This document shows positions 17,258 to 26,249 of a DNA stretch of 64,000 nucleotides, in pieces (positions within the stretch are counted from its first letter, which is position 1; every line of letters starts with the position of its first letter). The stretch comes from Pontibacter lucknowensis (GTDB lineage Bacteria > Bacteroidota > Bacteroidia > Cytophagales > Hymenobacteraceae): the NCBI RefSeq assembly GCF_900156415.1, contig NZ_FTNM01000005.1, positions 363,261 to 427,260 on the forward strand, given 5' to 3'. A program made the translations under genes and the position numbers. The notes beneath the pieces are model-generated. The model was not told the origin of the DNA and ran no database searches. It saw nothing but the letters and a program-made list of their open reading frames with translations.

Positions 17258-20200
17258 ATGGCAGAAGACAAAATCAGGAGGCTCAAACAGGTTGCAACTA
17301 CTTTAAACATTGGTACAGCTACCATTGTGGATTACCTCTCTGCTAAAGGCTTTGACGTGGAAAACAAACCCACTACCAAAATCACGGCAGAGCAGTTCAG
17401 TATGCTGGCTAAGGAGTTCGCTTCTTCAATGCAAGACAAGATTGAAGCGGAAGAACTCAACATCGGCAAGAAACCACAAAGCAACCAGGTAGTGGAATCG
17501 GAGCCGCATCACGAGCCTAAGAAAACGACAGAGCCTGAGCAGGAAATCCTGATCAAGAGCGTGCACCAGCCGAAAGCAGAAACCCCTGAGGCCAAGCCTA
17601 AACCAGAAGAGCCAAAAGCGCCTGAACAGCCTGCCGAGGCACCAGTTGAGGCAAAGCTGCCAGGTATAAAAGTGCTAGGCAAAATAGACCTGGACGCAAA
17701 AGGTCGCCCAGTGCCTAAGCCAGCAGCAAAACCGGAAGAGCCGAAGGCGCCAGCTGCAGAGCAGCCAACTGCCCCTGCGCCGAAAGCGCCAGAGCAACCT
17801 GTTACACCAGCACCTGCTCCTGCGCCGGTTGAGAAACCAGCTGCTGAGCAGAAGCCTGCAGTAGCCGAACAAACTCCTGCGACGCCAAAAGCAGAAGCTC
17901 CGAAACCGGAGACTCCTAAAACTGAAGAAAAACCACAGCAGCCGGCAACGCCTCCTGCCCCTGCTGCGGAACAAAAGACAATAGAAACAGAAAAAGCTCC
18001 TGCGCAAGCAGCGGCACCACAGGCTCCGGACCAACCGGCTGCAACGCCTGTCGAAAAAGGAACAGAACCAATAGAAACAATTACAGCAAAAGCCGACCAG
18101 CTGAAAGGCCTTACGGTACTGGGCAAGATTGAATTGCCAGACAGCACACGTAGAAAAGGCACTAAGCCGGTAGCGTCTTCCGATGACAGGAAGGCCGGTA
18201 AAAAGAAAAAGCGCAAGCGCATTATTGTGGCCGGTACAGAACAAGGCGGCACACAAGGACAACAACAAGGCACAGCCAACCCGCAGTCACGCCCGATCCA
18301 GCATACTGGTGGATCAGGCAGTGGTTACCAGGGCAATCGCCCGGGACAACGTCCTGGCGGCGGACCTGGAGGTCGTGGGCCACGCAATGCTCCGTCTCCT
18401 CGCGCTGAAAAAGCAGAGGTTACTGATAAGGAAATTCAGGAGCAGATCAAAGCTACGCTGGCGAAGCTGAGCGGCGGCAAAGGTGGTGGTGGTAACCGCG
18501 CCAAGTACCGTCGTGAGAAACGCTCCGCTATTGCTGATGCAACAGAAGAGCGCCGTCTGATGGAGCAGGCAGAGTCTAAGACACTGCGTGTGACAGAATT
18601 CGTGTCAGCCAATGACCTGGCAGCTCTGATGAATGTGAGCGTGAACGAAGTAATTAAGGTATGTATGCAGTTGGGTATGTTCGTATCCATCAACCAGCGC
18701 CTTGACGCCGAAGCGATCACCATCATTGCGGACGAATTTGGCTACTCAGTTGAGTTCATCACATCAGAAGATGAGCAGGCGCTTGAGGTAACCATTGAAG
18801 AAAACGAAGAGGACCTGGTAGATCGTGCTCCGATTGTGACCATCATGGGTCACGTTGACCACGGTAAAACCTCCCTCCTTGACTATATCCGAAACGCCAA
18901 TGTAACAGCTGGCGAGGCCGGTGGTATCACGCAGCACATTGGTGCCTACAGCGTGAAAACTGAAGGCGGACGTACCGTTACCTTCCTCGATACTCCTGGT
19001 CACGAAGCCTTTACGGCCATGCGTGCCCGTGGTGCCAAGGTAACAGACGTTGTTATCATCGTGGTAGCGGCCGACGACTCGGTGATGCCACAGACAAAAG
19101 AAGCGATCAACCACGCACAAGCTGCTGGTTCGCCGATCATCATTGCTCTGAACAAAATTGACAAGCCAGGAGCTAACCCGGACAAGGTACGTGAGGAACT
19201 TGCCCAGATGAACATCCTGGTAGAAGAGTGGGGTGGTAAGTACCAGTCGCAGGAAGTATCTGCCAAAACTGGTGCTGGTATACCTGACCTGTTGGAGAAA
19301 GTATTGCTTGAGGCTGAACTCCTTGAGCTAAAGGCTAACCCTGACAGAAAAGCTGTTGGTACCGTGATCGAAGCATCGCTTGACAAAGGCCGTGGTTATG
19401 TAGCCACTGTGCTGGTACAAACAGGTACTCTGAAGATTGGTGATGTGGTACTGGCTGGCTCTCACTATGGTAGAGTGAAAGCGATGACTGACCACCGTGG
19501 TCGCAAGATGAAAGAGGCTGGTCCATCTACTCCGGTACAGCTTCTTGGGCTTGACGGTGCCCCACAGGCCGGTGATAAATTCCAGGTAATGGAGTCGGAG
19601 CGTGAAGCCCGCGAGATTGCAAGCAACCGCGCACAACTGCAGCGTGAGCAAAGCCTGCGTACTCGTAAGCACATCACACTCGACGAGATTGGCCGTCGAC
19701 TGGCGATCGGTACCTTTAAGGAACTGAACGTGATCGTAAAAGGTGACGTGGACGGTTCCGTAGAAGCACTTTCTGACTCCCTGTTGAAGCTGTCAACTGC
19801 CGAAGTGCAGGTGAACATCATCAGCAAAGGCGTAGGCGCTATCTCCGAATCCGATGTACTGCTTGCTTCGGCTTCTGATGCAATTATCATTGGCTTCCAG
19901 GTACGACCTTCTCAGAATGCACGCAGACTGGCAGAGCAGGAGCAGATCGATGTTCGTCTGTACTCTATCATCTACGATGCGATCAACGAAGTGAAAGATG
20001 CGATGGAAGGTATGCTTGCTCCTACCCTGAAAGAGGAGATCACAGGTAACGCTGAAGTGCGCGATGTGTTTAAGATTACGAAGGTTGGTACGATTGCAGG
20101 CTGTATGATCACAGACGGCTCTATCCAGCGTAACTCTAAAGTACGCCTGGTACGCGACGGCATCGTAGTGCACGACGGCGAAATTCTGGCACTCAAGCGC

Positions 20201-20329
20201 TTCAAAGACGATGTATCAGAAGTACGCCAGGGCTACGAGTGCGGTATCAGCCTGAGAGGATACAACGAGATCCAGGTTGGTGACGTGATCGAAGCTTACG
20301 TAGAAAAAGAAGTGAAGCGCACGCTGTAA
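17258..20329 (+). CDS. infB: Translation initiation factor IF-2
   Basis: 1023 residues, long for IF-2. Domains in order: IF2_N (about 1-55), a Pro/Ala/Glu-rich low-complexity linker (about 65-300), a Lys-rich patch (GKKKKRKR), a Gly/Arg-rich stretch with [11 protein letters not shown], a second IF2_N-like domain (about 445-505), the GTPase domain from about 525 with G1 GHVDHGKT (about 531), G3 DTPGH (about 578) and NKID (about 631), then domains II-IV. The GTPase places initiator tRNA on the 30S subunit. The linker explains the length and is poorly conserved in the phylum. Ends at a good terminator. Confidence 0.98.
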   Translation: MAEDKIRRLKQVATTLNIGTATIVDYLSAKGFDVENKPTTKITAEQFSMLAKEFASSMQDKIEAEELNIGKKPQSNQVVESEPHHEPKKTTEPEQEILIKSVHQPKAETPEAKPKPEEPKAPEQPAEAPVEAKLPGIKVLGKIDLDAKGRPVPKPAAKPEEPKAPAAEQPTAPAPKAPEQPVTPAPAPAPVEKPAAEQKPAVAEQTPATPKAEAPKPETPKTEEKPQQPATPPAPAAEQKTIETEKAPAQAAAPQAPDQPAATPVEKGTEPIETITAKADQLKGLTVLGKIELPDSTRRKGTKPVASSDDRKAGKKKKRKRIIVAGTEQGGTQGQQQGTANPQSRPIQHTGGSGSGYQGNRPGQRPGGGPGGRGPRNAPSPRAEKAEVTDKEIQEQIKATLAKLSGGKGGGGNRAKYRREKRSAIADATEERRLMEQAESKTLRVTEFVSANDLAALMNVSVNEVIKVCMQLGMFVSINQRLDAEAITIIADEFGYSVEFITSEDEQALEVTIEENEEDLVDRAPIVTIMGHVDHGKTSLLDYIRNANVTAGEAGGITQHIGAYSVKTEGGRTVTFLDTPGHEAFTAMRARGAKVTDVVIIVVAADDSVMPQTKEAINHAQAAGSPIIIALNKIDKPGANPDKVREELAQMNILVEEWGGKYQSQEVSAKTGAGIPDLLEKVLLEAELLELKANPDRKAVGTVIEASLDKGRGYVATVLVQTGTLKIGDVVLAGSHYGRVKAMTDHRGRKMKEAGPSTPVQLLGLDGAPQAGDKFQVMESEREAREIASNRAQLQREQSLRTRKHITLDEIGRRLAIGTFKELNVIVKGDVDGSVEALSDSLLKLSTAEVQVNIISKGVGAISESDVLLASASDAIIIGFQVRPSQNARRLAEQEQIDVRLYSIIYDAINEVKDAMEGMLAPTLKEEITGNAEVRDVFKITKVGTIAGCMITDGSIQRNSKVRLVRDGIVVHDGEILALKRFKDDVSEVRQGYECGISLRGYNEIQVGDVIEAYVEKEVKRTL

Positions 20330-20354
20330 TACAGCCAACTTCATCTATCATAAG

Positions 20355-20382
20355 AAAGGCTCCTGCGAAAGCGGGAGCCTTT
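20355..20382 (+). terminator. Terminator of the rimP-nusA-infB operon
   Basis: A 12-bp stem, including one G-T pair, closed by a GAAA loop (20367-20370) and followed by TTTTGTTTT. Confidence 0.88.
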
Positions 20383-20587
20383 TGTTTTGCACCTAATATG
20401 AAGCATGCATTTATACCTGCCTGACAGGAGCTAAACCTGATGCGGCATACCTCCAATACCCGTATCGATTGATTGAGGAAGATACTCTACCTTCTAAACT
20501 GAAAGCCTGTAAATTGTATAACCGTTCGACCTATCAATAAAGTATCCATCCCTTAAACAGTAAGCTAACTCAGATTCAGGAGATACA

Positions 20588-20624
20588 AAAAAGCCCCGCC
20601 CGGATAAACCAGGCAGGGCTTTTT
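20588..20624 (-). terminator. Terminator of the small basic protein gene
   Basis: AAAAAGCCC pairs with GGGCTTTTT, one mismatch, then GCC with GGC; A- and T-tracts on both sides make it bidirectional. Confidence 0.82.
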
Positions 20625-20645
20625 CGTTGTTTTTTCAGCAACTGA

Positions 20646-20990
20646 TTATAAGGACATCCGAGCTAGACGACGCTTGTCGCGCTTATGCTTGCGATGCATT
20701 TCTTTCTCTTTTTTCAGAATGGCTTCCATTCGTTTGCTTCCTTTAATGCGGTCTTTAGTAAAGCGGGAACGGTTCGTGTTCTCATAGGCATTCCAGCGTG
20801 TATCCAAACCTGAAGCACGTGCTCCCACGGCATCAACGGTAGTACCTTTTTCCTGTACTTTGGCAGTACCCCAGAACTCATCTTTACCCGAACTCAGGGA
20901 AGTACTCGATGAACTTGATGTCTGTGCCATCGCATCGGACACAAACAGGAAAAAAGCTAGAGAGAATAGTAACGATATGACTTTTTTCAT
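20646..20990 (-). CDS. Small exported basic protein of unknown function
   Basis: 114 residues when started at 20990 (MKKVISLLFSLAFF), which gives a textbook signal peptide ending in MAQ. The mature part starts with a Ser/Thr run (TSSSSSTSLSSG), then a DEFWGTAKVQEKG segment, an Arg/Asn-rich middle, and a strongly basic tail, HRKHKRDKRRLARMSL. No domain recognised. The basic tail could bind nucleic acid, LPS or acidic polysaccharide. Ten further codons upstream up to 21020 are open but would spoil the signal peptide. Confidence 0.65.
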   Translation of the reverse strand: MKKVISLLFSLAFFLFVSDAMAQTSSSSSTSLSSGKDEFWGTAKVQEKGTTVDAVGARASGLDTRWNAYENTNRSRFTKDRIKGSKRMEAILKKEKEMHRKHKRDKRRLARMSL

Positions 20991-21083
20991 AAATCCACTT
21001 TTGATAATGTATCTATACAACGTACATTATACGCTAAAGTATACATTTTTAGTGAATAACAAGAAGTGCAGGACAAAAGTTTA

Positions 21084-22043
21084 CTATTCAAATTTGTAAG
21101 AAAATCCTATTCCCATGGTTTCTTTGAGCTGTAAACGAGGACCTTTCCCATCCAATGTACCATCCCCACTGCGGTCTACATCGATCATGATATCATCGTC
21201 ATAGATCATGTGCAAAAAGAGGCTGGCTGACAGGAATTTGTTCACCTTGAAGTTCACCAGGTTCTCCCAGTTCACATCAATATTTTTGGCATTGCGGAGG
21301 TAGTTCGAAAATAGGTCGGCCTTCGACTGCAGCGTTACATTTTTGAAAATCTCGTTGCGAAAGCGAACATTCACAAAACCACCGAACTCTTCCCGCAGAC
21401 GCTCCCCTGTACCAGGTATAAGTCGCCCCTCCAAATCGCGCTGAGCAGGCTCTACACCAAACGCGCCGTAGTCGGCCATGCGCTGGTTGAGCACTGCCGT
21501 GAACTTGCCTGTAAAAGGTGAAATAAAAACTGAAAGCTTAGGATTAGGCTTGTAGTCCATACCTATGGAGGCCAGCACAAAAGCGGGTGCCATAAAGTTG
21601 GAAATGACAGAGTCTCGCTCCGAGGTATACGTTGGGCTGATCTGTGTACGGGTATTGAGCTGAGCCGTGTAAAACCACTTGCTGGAAGCCTGCCTACCGT
21701 ACTTCAGGTTAAGTTCTAGCCGGTCGTCACTTTTGCGGAGGCGCTGTTCCTGCAGCTTCACAGTGCCATAAGTGAGGTCCAGGGTATTGTTCCAGGTATG
21801 CTTCCCATTCTTGTAGTTGCCGTAGAGGTTCAGGATACCCAGCGCTGACAGTGAGTTCTGTCCGCCGGCCGCCCAGTTGCTCAGGCTTACCTGACTGAAG
21901 TTGACTGTGCCGGTTCCTCCGAAATCCCAGATATTGCGAACGGCCACTGTGTCGACAAGGGTGTCCTGTGCAGTGGCTGAAAATATGGTGATGTTAAATA
22001 TGAAAAGCGGAAGTAATAGATTGCGCAATAAAGCCTTAAGCAT
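21084..22043 (-). CDS. DUF3078 outer membrane beta-barrel protein
   Basis: 319 residues from Met at 22043, with signal peptide MLKALLRNLLLPLFIF to ATAQ. The NFSQVSLSNWAAGGQNSLS signature at the start of the mature protein is diagnostic for DUF3078, followed by alternating barrel strands (YGNYKNGKHTWNNTLDLTYG, WFYTAQLNTRTQ) and a C-terminal GFSYKFE. Function unknown; the family is common in Bacteroidota outer membranes. A promoter is found 43 bp upstream. Confidence 0.85.
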   Translation of the reverse strand: MLKALLRNLLLPLFIFNITIFSATAQDTLVDTVAVRNIWDFGGTGTVNFSQVSLSNWAAGGQNSLSALGILNLYGNYKNGKHTWNNTLDLTYGTVKLQEQRLRKSDDRLELNLKYGRQASSKWFYTAQLNTRTQISPTYTSERDSVISNFMAPAFVLASIGMDYKPNPKLSVFISPFTGKFTAVLNQRMADYGAFGVEPAQRDLEGRLIPGTGERLREEFGGFVNVRFRNEIFKNVTLQSKADLFSNYLRNAKNIDVNWENLVNFKVNKFLSASLFLHMIYDDDIMIDVDRSGDGTLDGKGPRLQLKETMGIGFSYKFE

Positions 22044-22085
22044 GAAAATAAGGTATAAAGTGAGCAGTATGCTGATTAAACCGCA

Positions 22086-22093
22086 CAAAGATA
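22086..22093 (-). promoter_or_regulatory. -7 box of the DUF3078 gene
   Basis: TATCTTTG on the minus strand, with TTCG 20 nt upstream as a near match to the -33 TTTG. About 43 bp from the start codon. Confidence 0.5.
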
Positions 22094-22198
22094 ACAAAAC
22101 GATGTTGGAGCACCGAAGTTAAAAGGAAAGTTTGCAGCAAGGAGAGTTGAACTGGGCCATTGCCAGATTGCATTTTAGGGATTTAAGCAAATCACTGC

Positions 22199-22206
22199 TA
22201 TATTTG
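22199..22206 (+). promoter_or_regulatory. -7 box of the crotonase gene
   Basis: TATATTTG, 37 bp before the ATG, with TTTA about 21 nt upstream. Fits the Bacteroidota consensus well at -7 and moderately at -33. Confidence 0.5.
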
Positions 22207-22243
22207 CTGCTGGTATCTATACATCTACTCAGAGATAAAAACT

Positions 22244-23026
22244 ATGTCTATATACGAAAACCTGCTGCTCAATCTTGAGAACGGAATCCTGGTGATCACC
22301 ATCAACCGTGCCGACAAGCTTAATGCGCTCAACATCGATACGATTAAGGAGATTAAGGCTGCCATCCAGCAAGTCTATGATGACCCGGCTGTGAAGGGAG
22401 CAATCTTTACAGGCGCCGGAGAGAAAGCTTTTGTAGCGGGTGCCGACATTTCGGAGATCTCTGAACTAAGCGAAGTGAACGCCCGTGGTTTTGCAGAGCG
22501 CGGTCAGGAAGTTTTCAGCATGATCGAACGCTGCACCAAGCCTGTCATTGCCGCCGTAAATGGTTTTGCATTGGGTGGAGGTTGCGAGCTTGCCATGGCC
22601 TGCCACATGCGTGTTGCCAGCGAAGGTGCCCGCTTTGGTCAGCCGGAAGTGAACCTGGGTCTTATACCTGGCTACGGTGGCACACAGCGCCTGACACAGC
22701 TAATCGGCAAAGGCAAAGCCATGGAACTGATGATGACCGCTGACATGATCGGTGCCGGAGAAGCCAAGGCGCTTGGTCTGGTAAACCATGTGGTGCCTGC
22801 CGTAGAGTTGATGCCAAAGGCAATGGAGATCATGAACAAAATCCTGTCGAAAGCACCACTTGCCATTGGCCTGGTGATCGACTGCGTGAACGCCGTGTAC
22901 GACAAAGATGAAGACGGCTATCAAACGGAGGCGAACTCTTTTGCCCGCTGCTGCTCTTCACAGGACTTCATTGAAGGCACCAACGCATTCCTGGAGAAGC
23001 GTAAGCCTGTATTCAAAGGCGCATAA
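22244..23026 (+). CDS. Enoyl-CoA hydratase/isomerase family protein (crotonase)
   Basis: 260 residues. It hydrates 2-enoyl-CoA thioesters in fatty acid oxidation or short-chain (crotonyl-CoA) metabolism. The oxyanion-hole and CoA site FVAGADISE (64-72) and both catalytic glutamates are present: Glu115 in GGGCELAMA and Glu135 in GQPEVNLGLIPGYGG. Full domain length, cytoplasmic. It stands alone between its own promoter and a strong terminator, so its partner enzymes are elsewhere. Chain-length specificity cannot be read. Confidence 0.92.
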   Translation: MSIYENLLLNLENGILVITINRADKLNALNIDTIKEIKAAIQQVYDDPAVKGAIFTGAGEKAFVAGADISEISELSEVNARGFAERGQEVFSMIERCTKPVIAAVNGFALGGGCELAMACHMRVASEGARFGQPEVNLGLIPGYGGTQRLTQLIGKGKAMELMMTADMIGAGEAKALGLVNHVVPAVELMPKAMEIMNKILSKAPLAIGLVIDCVNAVYDKDEDGYQTEANSFARCCSSQDFIEGTNAFLEKRKPVFKGA

Positions 23027-23037
23027 GCCTACACCCT

Positions 23038-23083
23038 CAGAACGCGCTATACCTATCATAAAAAGCAGGTATAGCGCGTTCTG
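23038..23083 (+). terminator. Terminator with an inverted pair of AGGTATA motifs
   Basis: A perfect 17-bp stem (23038-23054 with 23067-23083) and 12-nt loop, followed by GTGTTTTT. Both stem arms consist largely of the CGCTATACCT/AGGTATAGCG motif. Confidence 0.88.
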
Positions 23084-23127
23084 TGTTTTTCAGCTGACAC
23101 TAATACCTACCTGCCCCAAACAAACGC

Positions 23128-24621
23128 ATGAGCATAGCCAAAAAACTGGTCGGTCAAACCGCTGCCTACGGACTGAGCAGTATTGTAGGCCGTGCGCTCA
23201 ATTACCTCCTTGTACCGGTTTATACCCGTGTGTTCCTGCCCGAGGAGTATGGGGTGGTGTCGTACCTGTATGCCTTTGTGGCTTTCTTCAACATCGTGTA
23301 TACCTACGGCATGGAGACGGCTTTTTTCCGCTTCGCCAATAAACCTGAGCAAGACCCGAAAGCAGTTTACAACAGGGTACTGAGCGCTATTCTGGTCAGC
23401 AGCACGATCTTTACAGGTATACTGCTCCTTTTTACGCAGCAAATCGCAGATTACATTGGCTACCCAGAGCAGCGGGAGTACATCGTTTGGCTGGCGCTGG
23501 TACTGGCGATCGATGCACTAGTGGCTATACCTTTCGCCTGGCTCCGGCATCAGAACAAAGCTATTAAGTTCGCTTCCATTAAACTGGCCAACATCCTGCT
23601 GACGGTGGGTGCCAATCTGTTTTTTCTGGTTCTGCTGCGGCACATCTACGAAGGACAATACCTCACGAGTCTTCAGCCGCTGGCTACATCCCTCTACAAC
23701 CCTGACTTTGGAGTAGGCTACATCTTCCTGATCAACCTGGTGGCTAATGCCTTGCTTATACCGATGCTTTGGAAAGAGCTGCGCATCTTCCGCTTCAAAC
23801 TGGATGTGGAGCAGCTTAAGCCTATGCTGCGCTACGCCTGGCCGCTCCTGTTTATGGGCCTGGCAGGTATGGTAAATGAGGTGATTGACCGTATTCTGCT
23901 GGAGCGCTACCTGCCCGAAGGCTTTTACCCGGGCACTAGCAACATGGCAGCCGTAGGTATATACAGTGCCTGCTATAAGCTGGCCATTTTCATGACGCTC
24001 ACCATACAGGCTTTTCGCTATGCCGCTGAGCCATTCTTCTTCTCACAAGCTAAAGAAAAAGAATCGCCAAAGGCCTTTGCCCTGGTCATGAAATGGTTTG
24101 TAATCGCCTGCGCCTTCATCTACCTGTTCATCTCCACTAACCTCGAGGATTTTGCCCTGCTCATTGGCCCTGAATACCATGATGGTCTGATGGTGGTGCC
24201 GGTGCTCCTGCTGGCCAACCTGTTCCTGGGTATTTATTATAACCTGACTGTTTGGTTTAAGCTCACAGACAAAACACACTTTGGCACTTATATCAGCTTC
24301 GGTGGCGCCGCTATTACCATCGTTTTCAACCTGCTGCTTATACCTGTGCTGGGCTACATGGGCTCTGCTATTGCTACGCTCATCTGCTATGTGGGTATGG
24401 CACTGGCTACTTACCTGCTAGGCAACGTGCACTACCCGATCCCCTACCCTGTCAAGACCATTCTAGGGTACATCTTATTTGCCACGATACTTGTGCTGGC
24501 CGCCTTCCTGGTGCCTATCGATAACTTCTGGCTGCGCCATGGATACCACTTGTCACTTTCGGGCGTTTTCCTGGCGGTGGTCTGGTTCAGGGAGTGGGCC
24601 TACTTTCTAACTAAAAAATAA
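23128..24621 (+). CDS. Polysaccharide/lipid flippase (oligosaccharide flippase family)
   Basis: 497 residues with about 14 hydrophobic helices, beginning MSIAKKLVGQTAAYGLSSIVGRALNYLLVPVYTRVF, the standard start of the Wzx/MurJ-like (MATE superfamily) flippases of Bacteroidota. Such proteins move lipid-linked sugar units across the inner membrane. There are no glycosyltransferase genes around it, so this is not an O-antigen cluster; in related bacteria such a flippase commonly precedes dut and a nucleotidyltransferase gene. The lipid substrate is unknown; a MurJ-like role is possible. Confidence 0.88.
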   Translation: MSIAKKLVGQTAAYGLSSIVGRALNYLLVPVYTRVFLPEEYGVVSYLYAFVAFFNIVYTYGMETAFFRFANKPEQDPKAVYNRVLSAILVSSTIFTGILLLFTQQIADYIGYPEQREYIVWLALVLAIDALVAIPFAWLRHQNKAIKFASIKLANILLTVGANLFFLVLLRHIYEGQYLTSLQPLATSLYNPDFGVGYIFLINLVANALLIPMLWKELRIFRFKLDVEQLKPMLRYAWPLLFMGLAGMVNEVIDRILLERYLPEGFYPGTSNMAAVGIYSACYKLAIFMTLTIQAFRYAAEPFFFSQAKEKESPKAFALVMKWFVIACAFIYLFISTNLEDFALLIGPEYHDGLMVVPVLLLANLFLGIYYNLTVWFKLTDKTHFGTYISFGGAAITIVFNLLLIPVLGYMGSAIATLICYVGMALATYLLGNVHYPIPYPVKTILGYILFATILVLAAFLVPIDNFWLRHGYHLSLSGVFLAVVWFREWAYFLTKK

Positions 24622-24637
24622 TCTTTATCTTTAATAG

Positions 24638-25087
24638 ATGAACACGACGAACTTACCGGTTAAAGTCATTAACCAATCCAAGCATGCGCTCCCTTCTTAC
24701 CAGACGGAGCACTCAGCAGGTATGGACCTGCGCGCGAACTTAGAGGCGCCTGTTACGCTTAAGCCGCTACAGCGTGCCCTTATACCTACGGGCCTGTTTA
24801 TTGAGCTGCCCGAAGGACACGAGGCGCAGATCAGGCCCCGTAGCGGACTTGCCTACAAACATGGCATCTCTATCGTGAACAGTCCCGGCACCATCGATGC
24901 AGACTATCGCGGCGAGATCAAGGTGCTGCTGGTTAATCTGTCGGATCAGGAATTTGTGGTAGAGGATGGCGAGCGTGTGGCCCAGATGGTCGTAGCGCGC
25001 TACGAGCGTGTGGCATGGGCGCAGGCTGAGGTGCTGACAGACACCGAGCGCGGTGCTGGCGGCTATGGCAGCACAGGCACGAAATAG
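24638..25087 (+). CDS. dut: dUTP diphosphatase
   Basis: 149 residues. It hydrolyses dUTP to dUMP and PPi, keeping uracil out of DNA. The five dUTPase motifs are visible: [41 protein letters not shown] and the C-terminal [11 protein letters not shown] loop. Homotrimeric enzyme by family. Starts 16 bp after the flippase gene. Confidence 0.97.
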   Translation: MNTTNLPVKVINQSKHALPSYQTEHSAGMDLRANLEAPVTLKPLQRALIPTGLFIELPEGHEAQIRPRSGLAYKHGISIVNSPGTIDADYRGEIKVLLVNLSDQEFVVEDGERVAQMVVARYERVAWAQAEVLTDTERGAGGYGSTGTK

Positions 25088-25229
25088 TCTTTACACCCCA
25101 GGTATAGCCTGCCTTTACCCACTTTTTAAAGCAGGCTAAAACCAAACATTCAAAATACAGTATTAATCAAAACCAATAGTGGCCAGGCAACACGTCTGGC
25201 TACATTTTTCAATCCATAAACTAATAGCT

Positions 25230-26237
25230 ATGAGGATTATTGTACCTATGGCAGGTATGGGCAAGCGTATGCGCCCACACACACTTACTGTTCCTAAACC
25301 CCTTATACCGATAGCAGGCAAGCCTATTGTGCAGCGCCTGGTAGAGGATATCGCCAAAGTTTGCCACGAGCCGATCGAGGAAGTGGCTTTCATCATTGGT
25401 CACTTTGGTGATGCCGTTGAGCGTGACCTGAAAGCTATCGCTGAATCGGTAGGCGCCAAGGGCAGCATTTATTACCAGGAAGAAGCCCTGGGTACAGCGC
25501 ACGCCATCATGTGCGCGCAGGACTCGCTGGAGGGAAAGGTAGTAGTGGCATTTGCTGACACCCTGTTCAAAGCTGACTTCCAGCTTGACACAAACGCTGA
25601 CGGCACCATTTGGGTGCAGCGCGTAGAGGACCCACGTCCTTACGGTGTGATCAAACTCAACGAAAATAACGAGATCACCGACTTTGTAGAAAAGCCACAG
25701 GAGTTTGTTTCTGACATGGCCATCATCGGTATCTATTACTTCAAAGACGGCGCTTACCTGCGCAACGAGCTGCAGTACCTGCTTGATAACGACATCAAGG
25801 ACAAGGGAGAGTACCAGCTGACAAACGCGCTGGAGAACATGAAAAACAAAGGCACGAAATTTATTCCTGCCGTTATCTCAGAATGGCTCGATTGTGGCAA
25901 TAAAAATGCAACAGTTTTCACGAATCAACGCTATTTAGAATATATCAAAGATGAGAAGGGTTTGGTAGCCGCGTCAGCTGATATCCAGAATTCCGTGATC
26001 ATCCCACCCGTGTATATCGGAGAGAATGCCGTGATCCACAATTCAGTGGTAGGCCCGCACGTTTCTATTGGAGACAATACCAGCGTATTGGAGTCCATAC
26101 TGAGCAATTCCATCGTTCAGAAGGAGTCAACCATCAAAAACGGGAACATAGCAAACTCAATGATAGGTAATTTTGTTTCCTATGAAGGACGCCAGTCAGA
26201 CCTAAGTATTGGCGACTACAATACGCTTAAAGATTAG
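25230..26237 (+). CDS. Sugar-1-phosphate nucleotidyltransferase with left-handed beta-helix tail
   Basis: 335 residues. Start at 25230 gives MRIIVPMAGMGKRMRPHT, the nucleotide-binding loop of the NTP_transferase family; open codons upstream are not needed. The Mg-binding and sugar motifs (AFADTLFKADF, FVEKP, GIYYF, WLDCGN) follow, then hexapeptide-like repeats in the last 80 residues (IPPVYIGENAVIHNSVV). It probably makes an NDP-sugar such as dTDP- or UDP-glucose derivatives; the exact donor is not clear. Preceded by the flippase and dut, followed at 12 bp by the TPR gene. Confidence 0.9.
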   Translation: MRIIVPMAGMGKRMRPHTLTVPKPLIPIAGKPIVQRLVEDIAKVCHEPIEEVAFIIGHFGDAVERDLKAIAESVGAKGSIYYQEEALGTAHAIMCAQDSLEGKVVVAFADTLFKADFQLDTNADGTIWVQRVEDPRPYGVIKLNENNEITDFVEKPQEFVSDMAIIGIYYFKDGAYLRNELQYLLDNDIKDKGEYQLTNALENMKNKGTKFIPAVISEWLDCGNKNATVFTNQRYLEYIKDEKGLVAASADIQNSVIIPPVYIGENAVIHNSVVGPHVSIGDNTSVLESILSNSIVQKESTIKNGNIANSMIGNFVSYEGRQSDLSIGDYNTLKD

Positions 26238-26249
26238 CATACCCATTTT

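Larger units (their letters stand above)
20330..20645. other. Convergent intergenic region after infB
   Basis: 316 bp holding two terminators (20355-20382 and 20588-20624) that face each other. Between them lies about 200 bp with one TATACCT copy and no gene recognised. Confidence 0.6.

Noticed and set aside
17509..18279. Long open frame on the minus strand inside infB (256 codons)
   Set aside because: It mirrors the Pro/Ala/Glu-rich linker of IF-2; the translation is a Ser/Gly/Ala/Cys-rich low-complexity product with no domain. A shadow of codon bias.
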